In this document: positions 8,292-17,279 of the stretch, piece after piece
Numbering within the stretch: position 1 is the first letter of the stretch
How the letters are laid out: each line of letters starts with the position of its first letter
Position numbers and translations under genes: made by a program
NCBI RefSeq assembly: GCF_900187605.1
Contig: NZ_FYEA01000007.1
Coordinates: forward strand, 333,303 to 397,302
Source: Pseudomonas sp. Irchel 3H7
Lineage (GTDB): Bacteria; Pseudomonadota; Gammaproteobacteria; Pseudomonadales; Pseudomonadaceae
Length of the DNA: 64,000 nt
Direction of reading: 5' to 3'
Notes under the pieces: generated by a model
Databases searched by the model: none
The model's input: only the letters and a program-made list of their open reading frames with translations
Told to the model about the DNA's origin: nothing

Positions 8292-8850
8292 TGAGCCCCA
8301 ACGTCGCGCAGAGCAAGGCGTGAGAATCCTCGCTGATCTCGAACTGCCCGGCGCTGCCCTTGCGCTTGGTAATGGGTTTGAAGGTCGGCTCGTTCTGGGT
8401 GATCAGCATGTTCAGCTCATCGCGTATCACGTCCGAACTGATCACCACCAGAAATACGGTTTGCGCGTGCTCTGCGGTCTCGATCACGGCACGCATGCTG
8501 TGCTGGAGGATGTCATCGAGCTGATTGCGAAAGCGCGATACCGTGTTCTTCAGCAAGGTTTTGCTTTGGCTTTGGGTCAGCTGAAAGATCGTCGAGATCT
8601 GCGATTCCGTCGGCAGCGTTTGTCCGAAGTAGCTTTGAATCAGGTAGAGCAGGCGATCCTGTTTGGCCTCGTCGGCCCGGCTGGGCATGCCGCCCTCGAC
8701 CAGCATTTTCAGGTATTCGGTCAGGCTGGCCTTGGCGATACGCTGCAGGGCGTGGGCGATTTCCGCGTCGCCAATGCGCAAGGTCTTTTTGACCGGTTCC
8801 TTTTGTTCCAGCTCGAAAGCGTCGGCGTCGATCGTGAACGAGATCTGCAT
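8278..8850 (-). CDS. Hypothetical protein, middle gene of a three-gene cassette
   Basis: 190 residues, no family recognised. It is predicted soluble and mostly helical, with a Gln/Ser/Thr-rich middle (TQSQSKTLLKNTVSRFRNQ, about residues 92-110). There is no signal peptide. It starts 18 bases after the zinc-ribbon gene and overlaps the membrane protein gene by 14 bases, so the three are one transcript. The ATG at 8848-8850 follows an AG-rich stretch (CTCCGGAGCG). No function is proposed. Confidence 0.55.
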   Translation of the reverse strand: MQISFTIDADAFELEQKEPVKKTLRIGDAEIAHALQRIAKASLTEYLKMLVEGGMPSRADEAKQDRLLYLIQSYFGQTLPTESQISTIFQLTQSQSKTLLKNTVSRFRNQLDDILQHSMRAVIETAEHAQTVFLVVISSDVIRDELNMLITQNEPTFKPITKRKGSAGQFEISEDSHALLCATLGLNAVQ

Positions 8851-8868
8851 GGCTCAGGCGCTCCGGAG

Positions 8869-9120
8869 TTATTTTTTGTCCGAGGGCGTGATGACCTCGG
8901 CGCTTTTGATGTTGGCAGGCTGTTCTGGATAAGGGTCTTTGATCGCATCACCTTGCCCGGTGAGGATTTTCCAGCCATTCAACGCGTGCGCCGTTTTGCG
9001 AAACTGTGGGCACGGTGGCATCGAGGTTTTGGCTTGATTGGAATACTGATGGCCGCAATCAACGCACTCGTAAGTGCCTGGGGAAACATCGCTGCCGTAA
9101 GGGACGTAGTCTTTTTGCAT
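8869..9120 (-). CDS. Small zinc-ribbon-like protein
   Basis: 83 residues. It has one clear knuckle, YECVDCGHQY (about residues 17-26), and a weaker second one, MPPCPQF (about 34-40), where the second cysteine of the expected C-x-x-C is phenylalanine. Only three of the four usual zinc ligands are therefore cysteines. The C-terminus is polar. The ribosome binding site GGAGA lies 7 bases ahead of the ATG. It is the first gene of the cassette 9120-7908. It resembles short rubredoxin-like zinc-ribbon proteins of unknown role. Confidence 0.6.
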   Translation of the reverse strand: MQKDYVPYGSDVSPGTYECVDCGHQYSNQAKTSMPPCPQFRKTAHALNGWKILTGQGDAIKDPYPEQPANIKSAEVITPSDKK

Positions 9121-9220
9121 GAGTCAATCTCCGGTGGATGAAGGGATGATCCTAGGGAGATTTGTTCGGAGGGAATGTCGGACGTTTCGCTGAGTTGTAT
9201 CGGATGTTTCTTGCGCGCAT

Positions 9221-9309
9221 AAAAAAGATCGCAGACTTCGTCAGCTCCTACAGAGACTTCGTACAAAACGACGTTTCTGTAGGAGCTGACGAATGCTGCG
9301 ATCTTTTGC
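9221..9309. repeat. Palindromic repeat, GATCGCAG..TCAGCTCCTACAG family
   Basis: Inverted repeat of about 33 bases per arm (AAAAGATCGCAGACTTCGTC.. against its mirrored copy) with a loop of about 20 bases. It belongs to the repeat family also seen at 11853, 20871, 50690 and 54258. It fills most of the gap between argB and the cassette at 7908-9120. Confidence 0.8.
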
Positions 9310-9326
9310 TGTTCAGCGATTACCGA

Positions 9327-10232
9327 TCAAGGACGCTTGCGATTGCTGATCAGCGTACCCACACCGGTGTCGGTGAAGATTTCCAGCAGGATCGCGTTCG
9401 GCACGCGCCCGTCAATGATCAGCGAGCTGCCAACGCCGCCCTGAACCGCTTCCAGCGCGCAACGGATCTTCGGCAGCATGCCGCCGTAGATGGTGCCATC
9501 GGCAATCAGATCGTCGACCTGCTGAGTGCTCAGGCCGGTCAACACGGTGCCCGACTTGTCCATCAGGCCGGCGATGTTGGTGAGCAGCATCAGCTTCTCG
9601 GCTTTCAGTGCCTCGGCAACTTTACCGGCGACCAGGTCAGCGTTGATGTTGTACGACTCGCCATTCTCACCGACGCCGATCGGCGCAATCACCGGGATGA
9701 AGTTGCCTTTGACCAGCAGGTTCAGCAGTTCGGTGTTGATCCCGACCACTTCACCTACCTGACCGATGTCGATGATTTCCGGCTGGGTCATCTCCGGTGT
9801 CTGGCGGGTCACGGTGAGCTTCTTCGCGCGAATCAGCCCGGCGTCTTTACCGGTCAGGCCGATGGCGCTGCCGCCGTGACGGTTGATCAGGTTGACGATG
9901 CTTTTGTTGACCTGCCCGCCCAAGACCATTTCAACCACGTCCATGGTCGCGGCGTCGGTGACGCGCATGCCGTCGACGAAGTGGCTTTCGATCGACAGGC
10001 GCTTGAGCAGATCACCGATCTGCGGGCCGCCACCGTGCACGACCACCGGGTTGATGCCCACGGCTTTCATCAAGACGATGTCGCGGGCGAAGCCGGTTTT
10101 CAGCTCCTCGCTTTCCATCGCGTTGCCGCCGTATTTGATCACCAGAGTCTTGCCGACATAGCGTCGGATGTAAGGCAACGCTTCGGACAGGACCTGGGCG
10201 GTATGGGCGGCGGCTTCGCGTTCGAGGGTCAT
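9327..10232 (-). CDS. argB: Acetylglutamate kinase
   Basis: Phosphorylates N-acetylglutamate, the second step of arginine synthesis; 301 residues, the length usual for arginine-inhibited forms. Visible signatures are the nucleotide-binding start VIKYGGNAM (about residues 32-40), the VVVHGGGPQI loop (about 63-72) and the C-terminal FTDTGVGTLI. The long N-terminal helix (EREAAAHTAQVLSEALPYI) is the feature that marks arginine-sensitive hexameric enzymes. It lies 17 bases downstream of algC on the same strand, and is probably co-transcribed with it. Confidence 0.96.
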   Translation of the reverse strand: MTLEREAAAHTAQVLSEALPYIRRYVGKTLVIKYGGNAMESEELKTGFARDIVLMKAVGINPVVVHGGGPQIGDLLKRLSIESHFVDGMRVTDAATMDVVEMVLGGQVNKSIVNLINRHGGSAIGLTGKDAGLIRAKKLTVTRQTPEMTQPEIIDIGQVGEVVGINTELLNLLVKGNFIPVIAPIGVGENGESYNINADLVAGKVAEALKAEKLMLLTNIAGLMDKSGTVLTGLSTQQVDDLIADGTIYGGMLPKIRCALEAVQGGVGSSLIIDGRVPNAILLEIFTDTGVGTLISNRKRP

Positions 10233-10249
10233 TCAGGGCTCCGGGTGGA

Positions 10250-11647
10250 TCAGAACGGTAGTTGGAGATCAGGTGCAACGCGTTTCAGTTGGGCGTGGAA
10301 CACATCCTTGATGCGTTGCAATTCAGCCTCGTCATCGGCCTCGAAGCGCAGCACCAGCACCGGCGTGGTGTTGGATGCGCGCACCAGGCCCCAGCCTTTG
10401 GCGTAATCGACTCGCACGCCGTCGATGGTGGTCAGGTCAGCGCCTGGGCCCCACTGTGCGTCGTGCAGTGCATCAATGATGCTGAATTTGCTCTCTTCGG
10501 TCACATGGATATTGATTTCCGGCGTAGAAATATCGTTCGGGAAGGTCGCAAACAGCTCTTCTGCGGTGGATTTTTCCTTGCTGAGGATCTCCAGCAGCCG
10601 TGCAGCGCTGTAGATGCCGTCGTCGAAACCGAACCAGCGTTCCTTGAAGAAGATGTGCCCGCTCATTTCACCGGCCAATAGCGCACCGGATTGTTTCATT
10701 TTCTTTTTGATCAACGAATGACCAGTCTTCCACATTAGCGGACGACCACCGTACTCCTTGATCAGCGGCACCAGGCGACGGGTGCATTTGACGTCGAAAA
10801 TGATCTCGGCGTCCGGGTTGCGTGCGACTACGTCGCGGGCGAACAGCATCAGCAGGCGATCCGGGTAGACGATGCTCCCGGTGTTGGTCACCACGCCGAC
10901 ACGGTCACCGTCGCCGTCGAAGGCCAGGCCGATGTCGGCGTTGCTTTCCTTGACCTTGGCGATCAGGTCTACGAGGTTTTCCGGCTTGCCCGGATCCGGG
11001 TGATGGTTCGGGAAGTTGCCGTCGACTTCGCAGAACAGCGGGATGACTTCGCAGTTCAGCGCCTCGATCAGTTGCGGGGCGATCACGCCGGCCGCGCCGT
11101 TGCCGCAGTCGACCACGACCTTCATGCGCCGCGCCAGTTTGATGTCCTGGACGATTTCGGTGTTGTAGCGATCGAGGATTTCGACCTGAGTAACGCTGCC
11201 GGTGCCGCTGCTCAGATTGTTGGTTTTGATGCGCTCATGCAGCACCTGAATCTGTTCGTTGGCGAGGGTGTCGCCGGCGATGACGATCTTGAAACCGTTG
11301 TAGTTCGACGGGTTGTGGCTGCCGGTGAGCATCACGCCCGACTTGCCGGCCAGCACATTGGCGGCGTAATACAGCGCCGGCGTCGGCACCAGGCCAACGT
11401 CGCTGACGTGGCAGCCGCTTTCGGCGATACCGCGGATCAGCTCGGCAACCAGTTCGGGGCCGGACAGGCGGCCATCGCGACCGACGGACACGTTCGGCTC
11501 ACCCTCGGCCAGGCTCTGCGAGCCGATGGCGCGACCGATCCAGTAAGCGGTTTCGGCATTGAGGAATTCCGGCACGGTGCCGCGAATGTCATAGGCGCGG
11601 AAAATGCTGTCGGGCAGCTTCGGGGCAATCTTGGCTGGGGTGCTCAT
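10250..11647 (-). CDS. algC: Phosphomannomutase/phosphoglucomutase AlgC
   Basis: Interconverts hexose 1- and 6-phosphates and supplies precursors for alginate, LPS and rhamnolipid; 465 residues. The start FRAYDIRGTVPE marks the family. The phosphoserine loop TGSHNPSNYNGFK holds the catalytic serine near residue 108, and the metal loop DGDGDRVG lies near residue 243. The C-terminal phosphate-binding RASNTTPVLVLR is present. It is transcribed towards argB, as in other pseudomonads. The long upstream gap (11648-11945) carries a palindromic repeat. Confidence 0.96.
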   Translation of the reverse strand: MSTPAKIAPKLPDSIFRAYDIRGTVPEFLNAETAYWIGRAIGSQSLAEGEPNVSVGRDGRLSGPELVAELIRGIAESGCHVSDVGLVPTPALYYAANVLAGKSGVMLTGSHNPSNYNGFKIVIAGDTLANEQIQVLHERIKTNNLSSGTGSVTQVEILDRYNTEIVQDIKLARRMKVVVDCGNGAAGVIAPQLIEALNCEVIPLFCEVDGNFPNHHPDPGKPENLVDLIAKVKESNADIGLAFDGDGDRVGVVTNTGSIVYPDRLLMLFARDVVARNPDAEIIFDVKCTRRLVPLIKEYGGRPLMWKTGHSLIKKKMKQSGALLAGEMSGHIFFKERWFGFDDGIYSAARLLEILSKEKSTAEELFATFPNDISTPEINIHVTEESKFSIIDALHDAQWGPGADLTTIDGVRVDYAKGWGLVRASNTTPVLVLRFEADDEAELQRIKDVFHAQLKRVAPDLQLPF

Positions 11648-11852
11648 CTACGGAAATGCTCCATCTCGAAAGTGGCGGGACAGACCGACGAATCGTTCGA
11701 CGGCAGGCTCAAACTGAAGGGTATGACGGCGTTTTCCACAGAGAGTTCGTGGTATGAAAGGGCCATGACGCCTCGGCTGGCGTGGCTTTCGGCCGGCAAA
11801 ACCTTGATTTTCGGTGTTAAACCTTTCAGTTGATCTGCCTGAAACTTCCCCC

Positions 11853-11931
11853 TGTAGGAGCTGCCGCAGGCTGCGATCTATTGATCTTGATCTTAAAAAT
11901 CAAAAGATCGCAGCCTGCGGCAGCTCCTACA
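11853..11931. repeat. Palindromic repeat, GCAGCTCCTACAG family
   Basis: Near-perfect inverted repeat, TGTAGGAGCTGCCGCAGGCT.. against its mirror, with a short loop rich in GATCTT. It occupies the core of the 298-base gap between algC and dut; I see no gene in the rest of that gap. Confidence 0.85.
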
Positions 11932-11945
11932 GAAGATGACTCCGG

Positions 11946-12401
11946 TTATTTAGTGCCGGTGTGGCCAAACCCGCCGGTGCCGCGTTCGGTTTCGACGAAC
12001 TCTTCAACCATTTCAAAGTGCGCCTGTACCACCGGTACCAGCACCAATTGCGCCAGGCGTTCACCGACGGTCATGGTGAAATCGGTCTGGCCACGGTTCC
12101 AGCACGACACCATCAACGGGCCCTGGTAATCGGAGTCGATCAGGCCGACGAGGTTGCCCAGCACAATGCCGTGCTTATGGCCCATGCCCGAGCGCGGCAG
12201 GATCAGCGCGGCGAGGTTCGGGTCGCCGATGTAAACCGACAGACCGGTCGGGATCAGCACGGTTTCACCCGGCTTGATCACGATGTCCTGCTCCAGCATG
12301 GCGCGCAGGTCGAGGCCAGCGGAGCCTGGTGTGGCGTATTGCGGCAGCGGGAATTCGCTGCCGATGCGTGGGTCGAGGATCTTGGCTTGCAAAGCGTGCA
12401 T
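11946..12401 (-). CDS. dut: Deoxyuridine 5'-triphosphate nucleotidohydrolase
   Basis: Hydrolyses dUTP to dUMP, keeping uracil out of DNA; 151 residues, a trimeric dUTPase. Motifs in order: PGSAGLDLRA, LPRSGMGHKHGI (the catalytic aspartate region follows in GLIDSDYQG), and the C-terminal P-loop-like tail ERGTGGFGHTG that closes over the substrate. It starts 5 bases after the coaBC stop codon, so the two form an operon. Confidence 0.96.
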   Translation of the reverse strand: MHALQAKILDPRIGSEFPLPQYATPGSAGLDLRAMLEQDIVIKPGETVLIPTGLSVYIGDPNLAALILPRSGMGHKHGIVLGNLVGLIDSDYQGPLMVSCWNRGQTDFTMTVGERLAQLVLVPVVQAHFEMVEEFVETERGTGGFGHTGTK

Positions 12402-12406
12402 GTAAA

Positions 12407-13615
12407 TTAAACCTGGTTCAGACGTTCGGCGATAAAAGTGACCAGCTGGCGAGCGATCTTGCTTTTGCTGGTCTGGGCGAAAACCGTGGCGTGCAGCGCA
12501 CGGTCAATCACGCTGCAGGCGTTTTCTTCACTGTTGAAACCGATGCTCGGGTTGGCAACGTCGTTGGCGACGATCAAATCGAGATTCTTGTCCTTCAGCT
12601 TGCGTGCAGCGTAGTCGAGCAGGTGTTCGGTCTCGGCGGCAAAGCCGACACTGAACGGACGGTCGGGACGGGTCGCAATGGTGGCCAGGATGTCCGGGTT
12701 ACGCACCATTTGCAGGACGAAGCCGTCACCGCTCGTAGGATCTTTCTTGAGTTTTTGCGGGGCGACGACTTCCGGGCGGTAGTCCGCAACGGCTGCCGAG
12801 GCGATGAACACGTCGCACGGGATCGCCGATTCGCAGGCCGCGAGCATGTCGCGAGCGCTGACCACATCGATGCGCGTGACGCGATCCGGGGTCGGCAGGT
12901 GCACCGGGCCGCTGATCAAGGTGACGCGGGCGCCGGCTTCAACTGCGGCTTCGGCGAGGGCAAAGCCCATTTTGCCGGAGCTGTGGTTGGTGATGTAGCG
13001 CACCGGGTCGATGTTTTCCTGGGTCGGGCCGGCGGTAATCACCACGTGCTTGCCGGTCAGAGCCTGACGCTGGAAGCAGTCCGCCGCGCATTGCGCCAGA
13101 TCGGTGGCTTCCATCATGCGGCCCATGCCGACATCGCCGCAGGCCTGACTGCCCGAGGCTGGGCCGAAGGTCTTCAGGCCACGGCTTTCCAGGAGTTGCA
13201 GGTTGGCCTGGGTCGCCGGGTCGCGCCACATCGCCTGATTCATGGCCGGAGCAACGGCGACGACGGCGTCGGTAGCGAGCACCAGAGTGGTCAGCAAATC
13301 ATTGGCGATGCCTTGGGCAAGGCGGGCGATCAGGTCGGCGGTGGCCGGGGCGATCAGCACCAGATCGGCCCACTTGGCCAGCTCGATGTGGCCCATCGCG
13401 GCTTCGGCAGCCGGGTCGAGCAAGTCGAGGTGCACCGGGTGGCCGGACAGCGCTTGCATGGTCAGCGGGGTGATGAACTCGGCGCCGCCATGGGTCATCA
13501 CCACGCGCACTTCAGCGCCCTGATCGATCAGGCGACGAACCAGATCGGCGCTCTTGTAGGCCGCAATACCGCCGCCGACGCCCAGAACGATGCGTTTCCG
13601 ATACAGCCGCTGCAT
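12407..13615 (-). CDS. coaBC: Bifunctional phosphopantothenoylcysteine decarboxylase/synthetase
   Basis: Two consecutive steps of coenzyme A synthesis on one chain of 402 residues. The N-terminal CoaC flavoprotein domain shows VLGVGGGIAAYKSADLVR and the active-site region with PAMNQAMW. The C-terminal CoaB domain starts near residue 190 with VVITAGPTQENIDPVRYI and contains NHSSGKMG. The start ATG at 13613-13615 gives the family N-terminus MQRLYRKRIVLGV; 23 in-frame codons upstream are excluded. It is followed directly by dut and is divergent from radC. Confidence 0.95.
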   Translation of the reverse strand: MQRLYRKRIVLGVGGGIAAYKSADLVRRLIDQGAEVRVVMTHGGAEFITPLTMQALSGHPVHLDLLDPAAEAAMGHIELAKWADLVLIAPATADLIARLAQGIANDLLTTLVLATDAVVAVAPAMNQAMWRDPATQANLQLLESRGLKTFGPASGSQACGDVGMGRMMEATDLAQCAADCFQRQALTGKHVVITAGPTQENIDPVRYITNHSSGKMGFALAEAAVEAGARVTLISGPVHLPTPDRVTRIDVVSARDMLAACESAIPCDVFIASAAVADYRPEVVAPQKLKKDPTSGDGFVLQMVRNPDILATIATRPDRPFSVGFAAETEHLLDYAARKLKDKNLDLIVANDVANPSIGFNSEENACSVIDRALHATVFAQTSKSKIARQLVTFIAERLNQV

Positions 13616-13750
13616 AGGTCTGCCTTTCATTTCGTGGGTGACATACGTGGCGAATCCCCCTCCCCAGGGTGAATTCGCCCGCAAAAAAGATGGGCTAAGA
13701 TATCACAGCGACCGCTACGGAACAGCGGCGCCCACAGACAGGGAATGTGT

Positions 13751-14425
13751 ATGAGTATTCGCGATTGGCCTGCGGCGGAACGGCCGCGGGAAAGGTTATT
13801 GGAGCACGGGGCAGCGAGCCTTTCGGACGCTGAGTTATTGGCGATTTTTCTGCGCACCGGATTGCCCGGAATAAGCGCTGTGGACCTGGCGCGCAATCTG
13901 TTGACTCAATTCGGCAGCCTGCGTTTGCTGCTTGAGGCCGACCAGCACGCATTCAGCAAACAATTGGGACTCGGGCCGGCGAAGTTTGCGCAACTGCAAG
14001 CTGCTCAGGAAATGAACAGGCGGCATCTGGCTGAGAAATCACGGCAGAAACCAGCCCTGGAAAACCCTCAGGTCGTTCGCGATTATCTGAAATCGATGCT
14101 GCGTCACGAACCGCATGAGGTGTTTGGTTGCCTGTTTCTCGACTCCAAACATCAAGTACTGAATTTCGAGATCCTCTTTCGCGGCTCGATCGACAACACC
14201 AGCGTGCATCCACGCGAGGTTGTGAAGCGATGTTTGGCCAATAACGCGGCGGCGTTGATCCTGTGCCACAACCATCCATCGGGGAACACTGACCCCAGTC
14301 AGGCTGATCGATTGCTGACCAAGCGCCTGCAGAAGACGCTGGAGCTGATTGATGTGCGAGTGCTGGATCACTTCATCGTCGGCGATGGTGAGCCGCTGTC
14401 GATGGCGGAGTGTGGCTGGATGTAG
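13751..14425 (+). CDS. radC: RadC family JAB-domain protein
   Basis: 224 residues. It has an N-terminal helix-hairpin-helix region (ERLLEHGAASLSDAELLAIF) and a C-terminal JAB1/MPN-like metalloprotease-fold domain with the JAMM motif HNHPSGNTDPSQAD near residues 172-185. The family was once linked to DNA repair, but its real role is unsettled. Of two in-frame ATGs (13745, 13751) the second is preferred, because the AGGGAA ribosome binding site would be too close to the first. It is divergent from coaBC. Confidence 0.93.
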   Translation: MSIRDWPAAERPRERLLEHGAASLSDAELLAIFLRTGLPGISAVDLARNLLTQFGSLRLLLEADQHAFSKQLGLGPAKFAQLQAAQEMNRRHLAEKSRQKPALENPQVVRDYLKSMLRHEPHEVFGCLFLDSKHQVLNFEILFRGSIDNTSVHPREVVKRCLANNAAALILCHNHPSGNTDPSQADRLLTKRLQKTLELIDVRVLDHFIVGDGEPLSMAECGWM

Positions 14426-14449
14426 TTCTAGGGACAAAACGCAAGTCCA

Positions 14450-14540
14450 TGTAGGAGTGAGCCTGCTCGCGATGGCTTCATTTCAGTCAACATGTTTGGT
14501 GGCTGGAAGATTGCTATCGCGAGCAGGCTCACTCCTACAG
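14450..14540. repeat. Palindromic repeat, GAGCCTGCTCGCGA family
   Basis: The arm GTAGGAGTGAGCCTGCTCGC and its mirror, separated by about 45 bases, sit in the gap between the convergent radC and the binding-protein gene. The paired arrangement is typical of Pseudomonas REP doublets. Confidence 0.85.
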
Positions 14541-14557
14541 GTTATGTGTAAGGCAGG

Positions 14558-16144
14558 TTATTTGAGGTTGACCTTGGAATAGTCCTGCCGGCCGAACGGG
14601 CTTACCGAGTAACCCTGCACGTCTTTACGCGTCAGTGCGTAGGCCGTCGGGTGCGCCAGCGGCAGCCACAACGCCTGCTGCTGAATCTGCGTCTGCGCCT
14701 GTTCGTACAGCTTGGTACGCACGCCTTGTTCGCTGGTGGTCTTGCCGGCGCTGATCAACCTGTCCAGATCGGCATTGCAGTACCGCGCGAAATTGGTGCC
14801 CGATTTGACCGCGGCGCAGGAAAACTGCGGCGTAAGGAAGTTGTCCGGGTCGCCATTGTCACCGGCCCAGCCCATGAACAGCAGGTCATGCTCGCCGGCC
14901 TTCGCGCGACGAATCAATTCGCCCCATTCGATCACGCGGATTTCTGCCTGAATGCCGATTTCCGCCAGATCCGATTGCAGCAATTGCGCACCGAGGCTTG
15001 GATTCGGGTTTAGCAGGCTGCCTGACGGGCGTGTCCAGATGGTGGTCTGAAACCCGTCCTTCAATCCTGCCTTGGCCATCAGTGCCTTGGCTTTAGCGAC
15101 ATCGTGCGGGTAACCCGGCAGACTCTTCGCGTAACTCCAGGTGTTCGGCGGATAAGGGCCATTGGCCGCTTCTGCGGTGTCTTCAAACACAGCCTTGATG
15201 TAGTTGGCCTTGTCGAAGGCAAGGTTGATTGCCTGACGCACCTCCGGCTTGTCCAGTGGCGGATGCTGACTGTTGATGCCGACGAATGCGGTCATGAACG
15301 CGTCAGTCTTTTCGACTTTCAGTGTCGGCTCTTTCAGCGCGGCCTGTACGTCCAACGGTTTTGGCGACAGGGCGATCTGGCATTCATTGCGCCGCAGTTT
15401 CTGCAGGCGCACGTTGGCGTCCGGGGTAATGGCGAAGATCAACGGATCCACCGCAGGCTTGCCGCCGAAGTAATCCGGGTTGGCCTTGTAGCGGATCGCC
15501 GCGTCTTTCTGGAAACGGTTGAAGACGAACGGGCCGGTGCCGATTGGCTGGCTGTTGAGCTTGTCGGTCGCGCCTGCCTTCATCAGCTTGTCGGCGTATT
15601 CGGCGGAGTAGATCGAAGCGAAGCCCATACTCAGAGTCGCCAGGAACGTCGAATCCGGGTGATCAAGGGTGAAACGCACGGTGAGCGGGTCAAGTGCGTC
15701 GATTTTCTTGATCAGTGCCGGCAACTGCATCGACTGCGCATGCGGGAAGCCGCTCTGGGCGACTTTGTGCCACGGATTGGCCGGGTCGAGCATGCGGTCG
15801 AAGCTGAATTTGACGTCTTCGGCGGTCAGTTCACGGCTTGGCTTGAAGTATTCAGTGGTGTGAAATTTCACCTGCGCACGCAGCTTGAACACGTAAGTCA
15901 GGCCGTCGGTGCTGACTTCCCAGCTGTCGGCCAGGCTCGGCACGACTTTGCCGCTGGCGGTGTCGAAATCCACCAGGCGGTTCATCAGCACGTCGGCCGA
16001 GGCGTTGGTGGTGGTCAGCGAGTTGTATTGCACCACATCGAACCCTTCAGGGCTGGCCTCGGTGCAGACGCTCAGCGCGGCGGCCTGGGCCAGGGGGCTC
16101 AGCAGGAGCGGGGCGAGCAACAGGGGTAGGGCAGCGAGGCGCAT
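14558..16144 (-). CDS. ABC transporter periplasmic peptide-binding protein (SBP family 5)
   Basis: 528 residues with a signal peptide (MRLAALPLLLAPLLLSPLAQ, cut near residue 22). The mature part is a DppA/OppA-type solute-binding protein: ASPEGFDVVQYNSL at the start, ELTAEDVKFSFDRMLDPANPWH near residue 105, and AINLAFDKANYIKAVFED near residue 305. Such proteins deliver dipeptides or similar solutes to an inner-membrane permease. No permease genes are next to it, so it is an orphan that must share a transporter encoded elsewhere. The ribosome binding site AAAGGAAA is clear. Confidence 0.9.
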   Translation of the reverse strand: MRLAALPLLLAPLLLSPLAQAAALSVCTEASPEGFDVVQYNSLTTTNASADVLMNRLVDFDTASGKVVPSLADSWEVSTDGLTYVFKLRAQVKFHTTEYFKPSRELTAEDVKFSFDRMLDPANPWHKVAQSGFPHAQSMQLPALIKKIDALDPLTVRFTLDHPDSTFLATLSMGFASIYSAEYADKLMKAGATDKLNSQPIGTGPFVFNRFQKDAAIRYKANPDYFGGKPAVDPLIFAITPDANVRLQKLRRNECQIALSPKPLDVQAALKEPTLKVEKTDAFMTAFVGINSQHPPLDKPEVRQAINLAFDKANYIKAVFEDTAEAANGPYPPNTWSYAKSLPGYPHDVAKAKALMAKAGLKDGFQTTIWTRPSGSLLNPNPSLGAQLLQSDLAEIGIQAEIRVIEWGELIRRAKAGEHDLLFMGWAGDNGDPDNFLTPQFSCAAVKSGTNFARYCNADLDRLISAGKTTSEQGVRTKLYEQAQTQIQQQALWLPLAHPTAYALTRKDVQGYSVSPFGRQDYSKVNLK

Positions 16145-16592
16145 GGTCGGTTTCCTTTTACAGATCGAAGGCCCATCTGCAAGTGCAGTCTGGAAAAGGC
16201 CTACCCTAGAGGTCTGGATTACAAATGACTATCCCCTTTTTGCATTTTCGGGGCACAGTGATGGCGGTTTTTCAGACTGCGGCGCGCGGTAAAAAGTCTG
16301 GATCGGCCGTGAGGACGATTTTCTGCGACGAGTGGTAAAAATCGATGCCAGCCTTTATCCAAGGCGTTCGCAGGCTGAAAAAGCGTCTTTTTATGGATTG
16401 ATTGCACACCGAATGTTGTTGCACCCGGGTCTTTCTGGTATAAAGCAGCGCTCTTTTCTAGGGGCCCGGTTCCTTCACTGTAGGTGTAGCCGGTAAGACC
16501 TCTAAAGAAACGCGGCGCCTGGCGCCAAATGACTGAGAGATTAAGCGGCCAACCCATGCCGGGTTGGGCATGTGGTTTTAGAGGGCTGAGGC
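16145..16592 (+). promoter_or_regulatory. rpmB leader region with sigma-70 promoter and hairpin
   Basis: This 448-base gap holds no gene. A good sigma-70 promoter for rpmBG is visible: TTGTTG (16416-16421), 17 bases, TATAAA (16439-16444). The implied leader of about 140 bases contains a stem CCAACCC-atgcc-GGGTTGG (16549-16567), ending 25 bases before the rpmB start. Such a structure could modulate translation or protect the messenger; that role is a guess. Confidence 0.6.
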
Positions 16593-16826
16593 ATGTCGAG
16601 AGTATGTCAAGTTACCGGTAAGGGTCCGGTGACTGGGAATAACATTTCCCACGCAAACAACAAAACCCGTCGTCGTTTCCTGCCGAACCTGCAGCATCAC
16701 CGCTTCTGGGTTGAAGAAGAGAAACGTTTTGTGCGTCTGCGCGTATCTGCCAAAGGCATGCGTATCATCGACAAGCGTGGCATCACTGTCGTGCTCGCCG
16801 AACTTCGCCGCGATGGCAAGATTTAA
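16593..16826 (+). CDS. rpmB: 50S ribosomal protein L28
   Basis: 77 residues, the normal length. The family start MSRVCQVTGKGPVTGNN and the middle KTRRRFLPNLQ are clear. It lacks paired C-x-x-C knuckles, so it is the zinc-independent form. The gene is followed by rpmG after 11 bases, the universal rpmB-rpmG pair. Confidence 0.98.
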   Translation: MSRVCQVTGKGPVTGNNISHANNKTRRRFLPNLQHHRFWVEEEKRFVRLRVSAKGMRIIDKRGITVVLAELRRDGKI

Positions 16827-16837
16827 GGGAGCTAATC

Positions 16838-16993
16838 ATGCGTGAATTGATTCGTTTGATCTCGAGCGCCGGTACTGGTCACTTCTACACTACCGACAAG
16901 AACAAGCGTACTACCCCGGACAAAATCGAGATCAAGAAATATGATCCGGTTGTTCGCAAGCACGTGATCTACAAGGAAGGCAAAATCAAGTAA
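16838..16993 (+). CDS. rpmG: 50S ribosomal protein L33
   Basis: 51 residues: starts MRELIRLISSAGTGHFYTT and ends KHVIYKEGKIK. No cysteine is present, so this is the zinc-free form. The AAGGGAG ribosome binding site overlaps the end of rpmB. A terminator follows at 17014. Confidence 0.98.
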   Translation: MRELIRLISSAGTGHFYTTDKNKRTTPDKIEIKKYDPVVRKHVIYKEGKIK

Positions 16994-17013
16994 TTGATTT
17001 TTCCGGACTTACG

Positions 17014-17047
17014 AAAAAGGCCCGTATCTCACGATACGGGCCTTTTT
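17014..17047. terminator. Terminator after rpmBG
   Basis: The stem AAAAAGGCCCGTATC-tca-GATACGGGCCTTTTTT is symmetrical, with A- and T-runs, so it can also end the small gene at 17070-17279 coming from the other side. Confidence 0.9.
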
Positions 17048-17069
17048 TGTTGCCTTGAAGCCTGATCGA

Positions 17070-17279
17070 TCAACCACAGATCAGTTCAATGATCTCGTTT
17101 TTCTCGTTGACCAGGACTCTGATGCGGTCCGCATCAGTGCGCAGGTTGTACATGCCATCCGGCACTTCGAGGCGATGCTTTGTTACTCCGGCTGCGTTGC
17201 GCACAGCGAGCAGGTTGTCAGTAGTAGCAACATCGCCGAGGAAAAATTGCGCGTTGTAGAGATTGCATTGGCTGGACAT
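17070..17279 (-). CDS. Conserved hypothetical small protein
   Basis: 69 residues, not assigned to a named family. A strong ribosome binding site, AGGAGG, lies 4 bases before the ATG, and the gene ends against the rpmBG terminator, both signs of a real gene. The sequence is a compact mix of beta-like segments (LEVPDGMYNLRTDADRIRVL) with three cysteines or so and no signal peptide. Pseudomonads commonly carry a small unknown gene at this place beside rpmG, but I cannot give it a role. Confidence 0.7.
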   Translation of the reverse strand: MSSQCNLYNAQFFLGDVATTDNLLAVRNAAGVTKHRLEVPDGMYNLRTDADRIRVLVNEKNEIIELICG

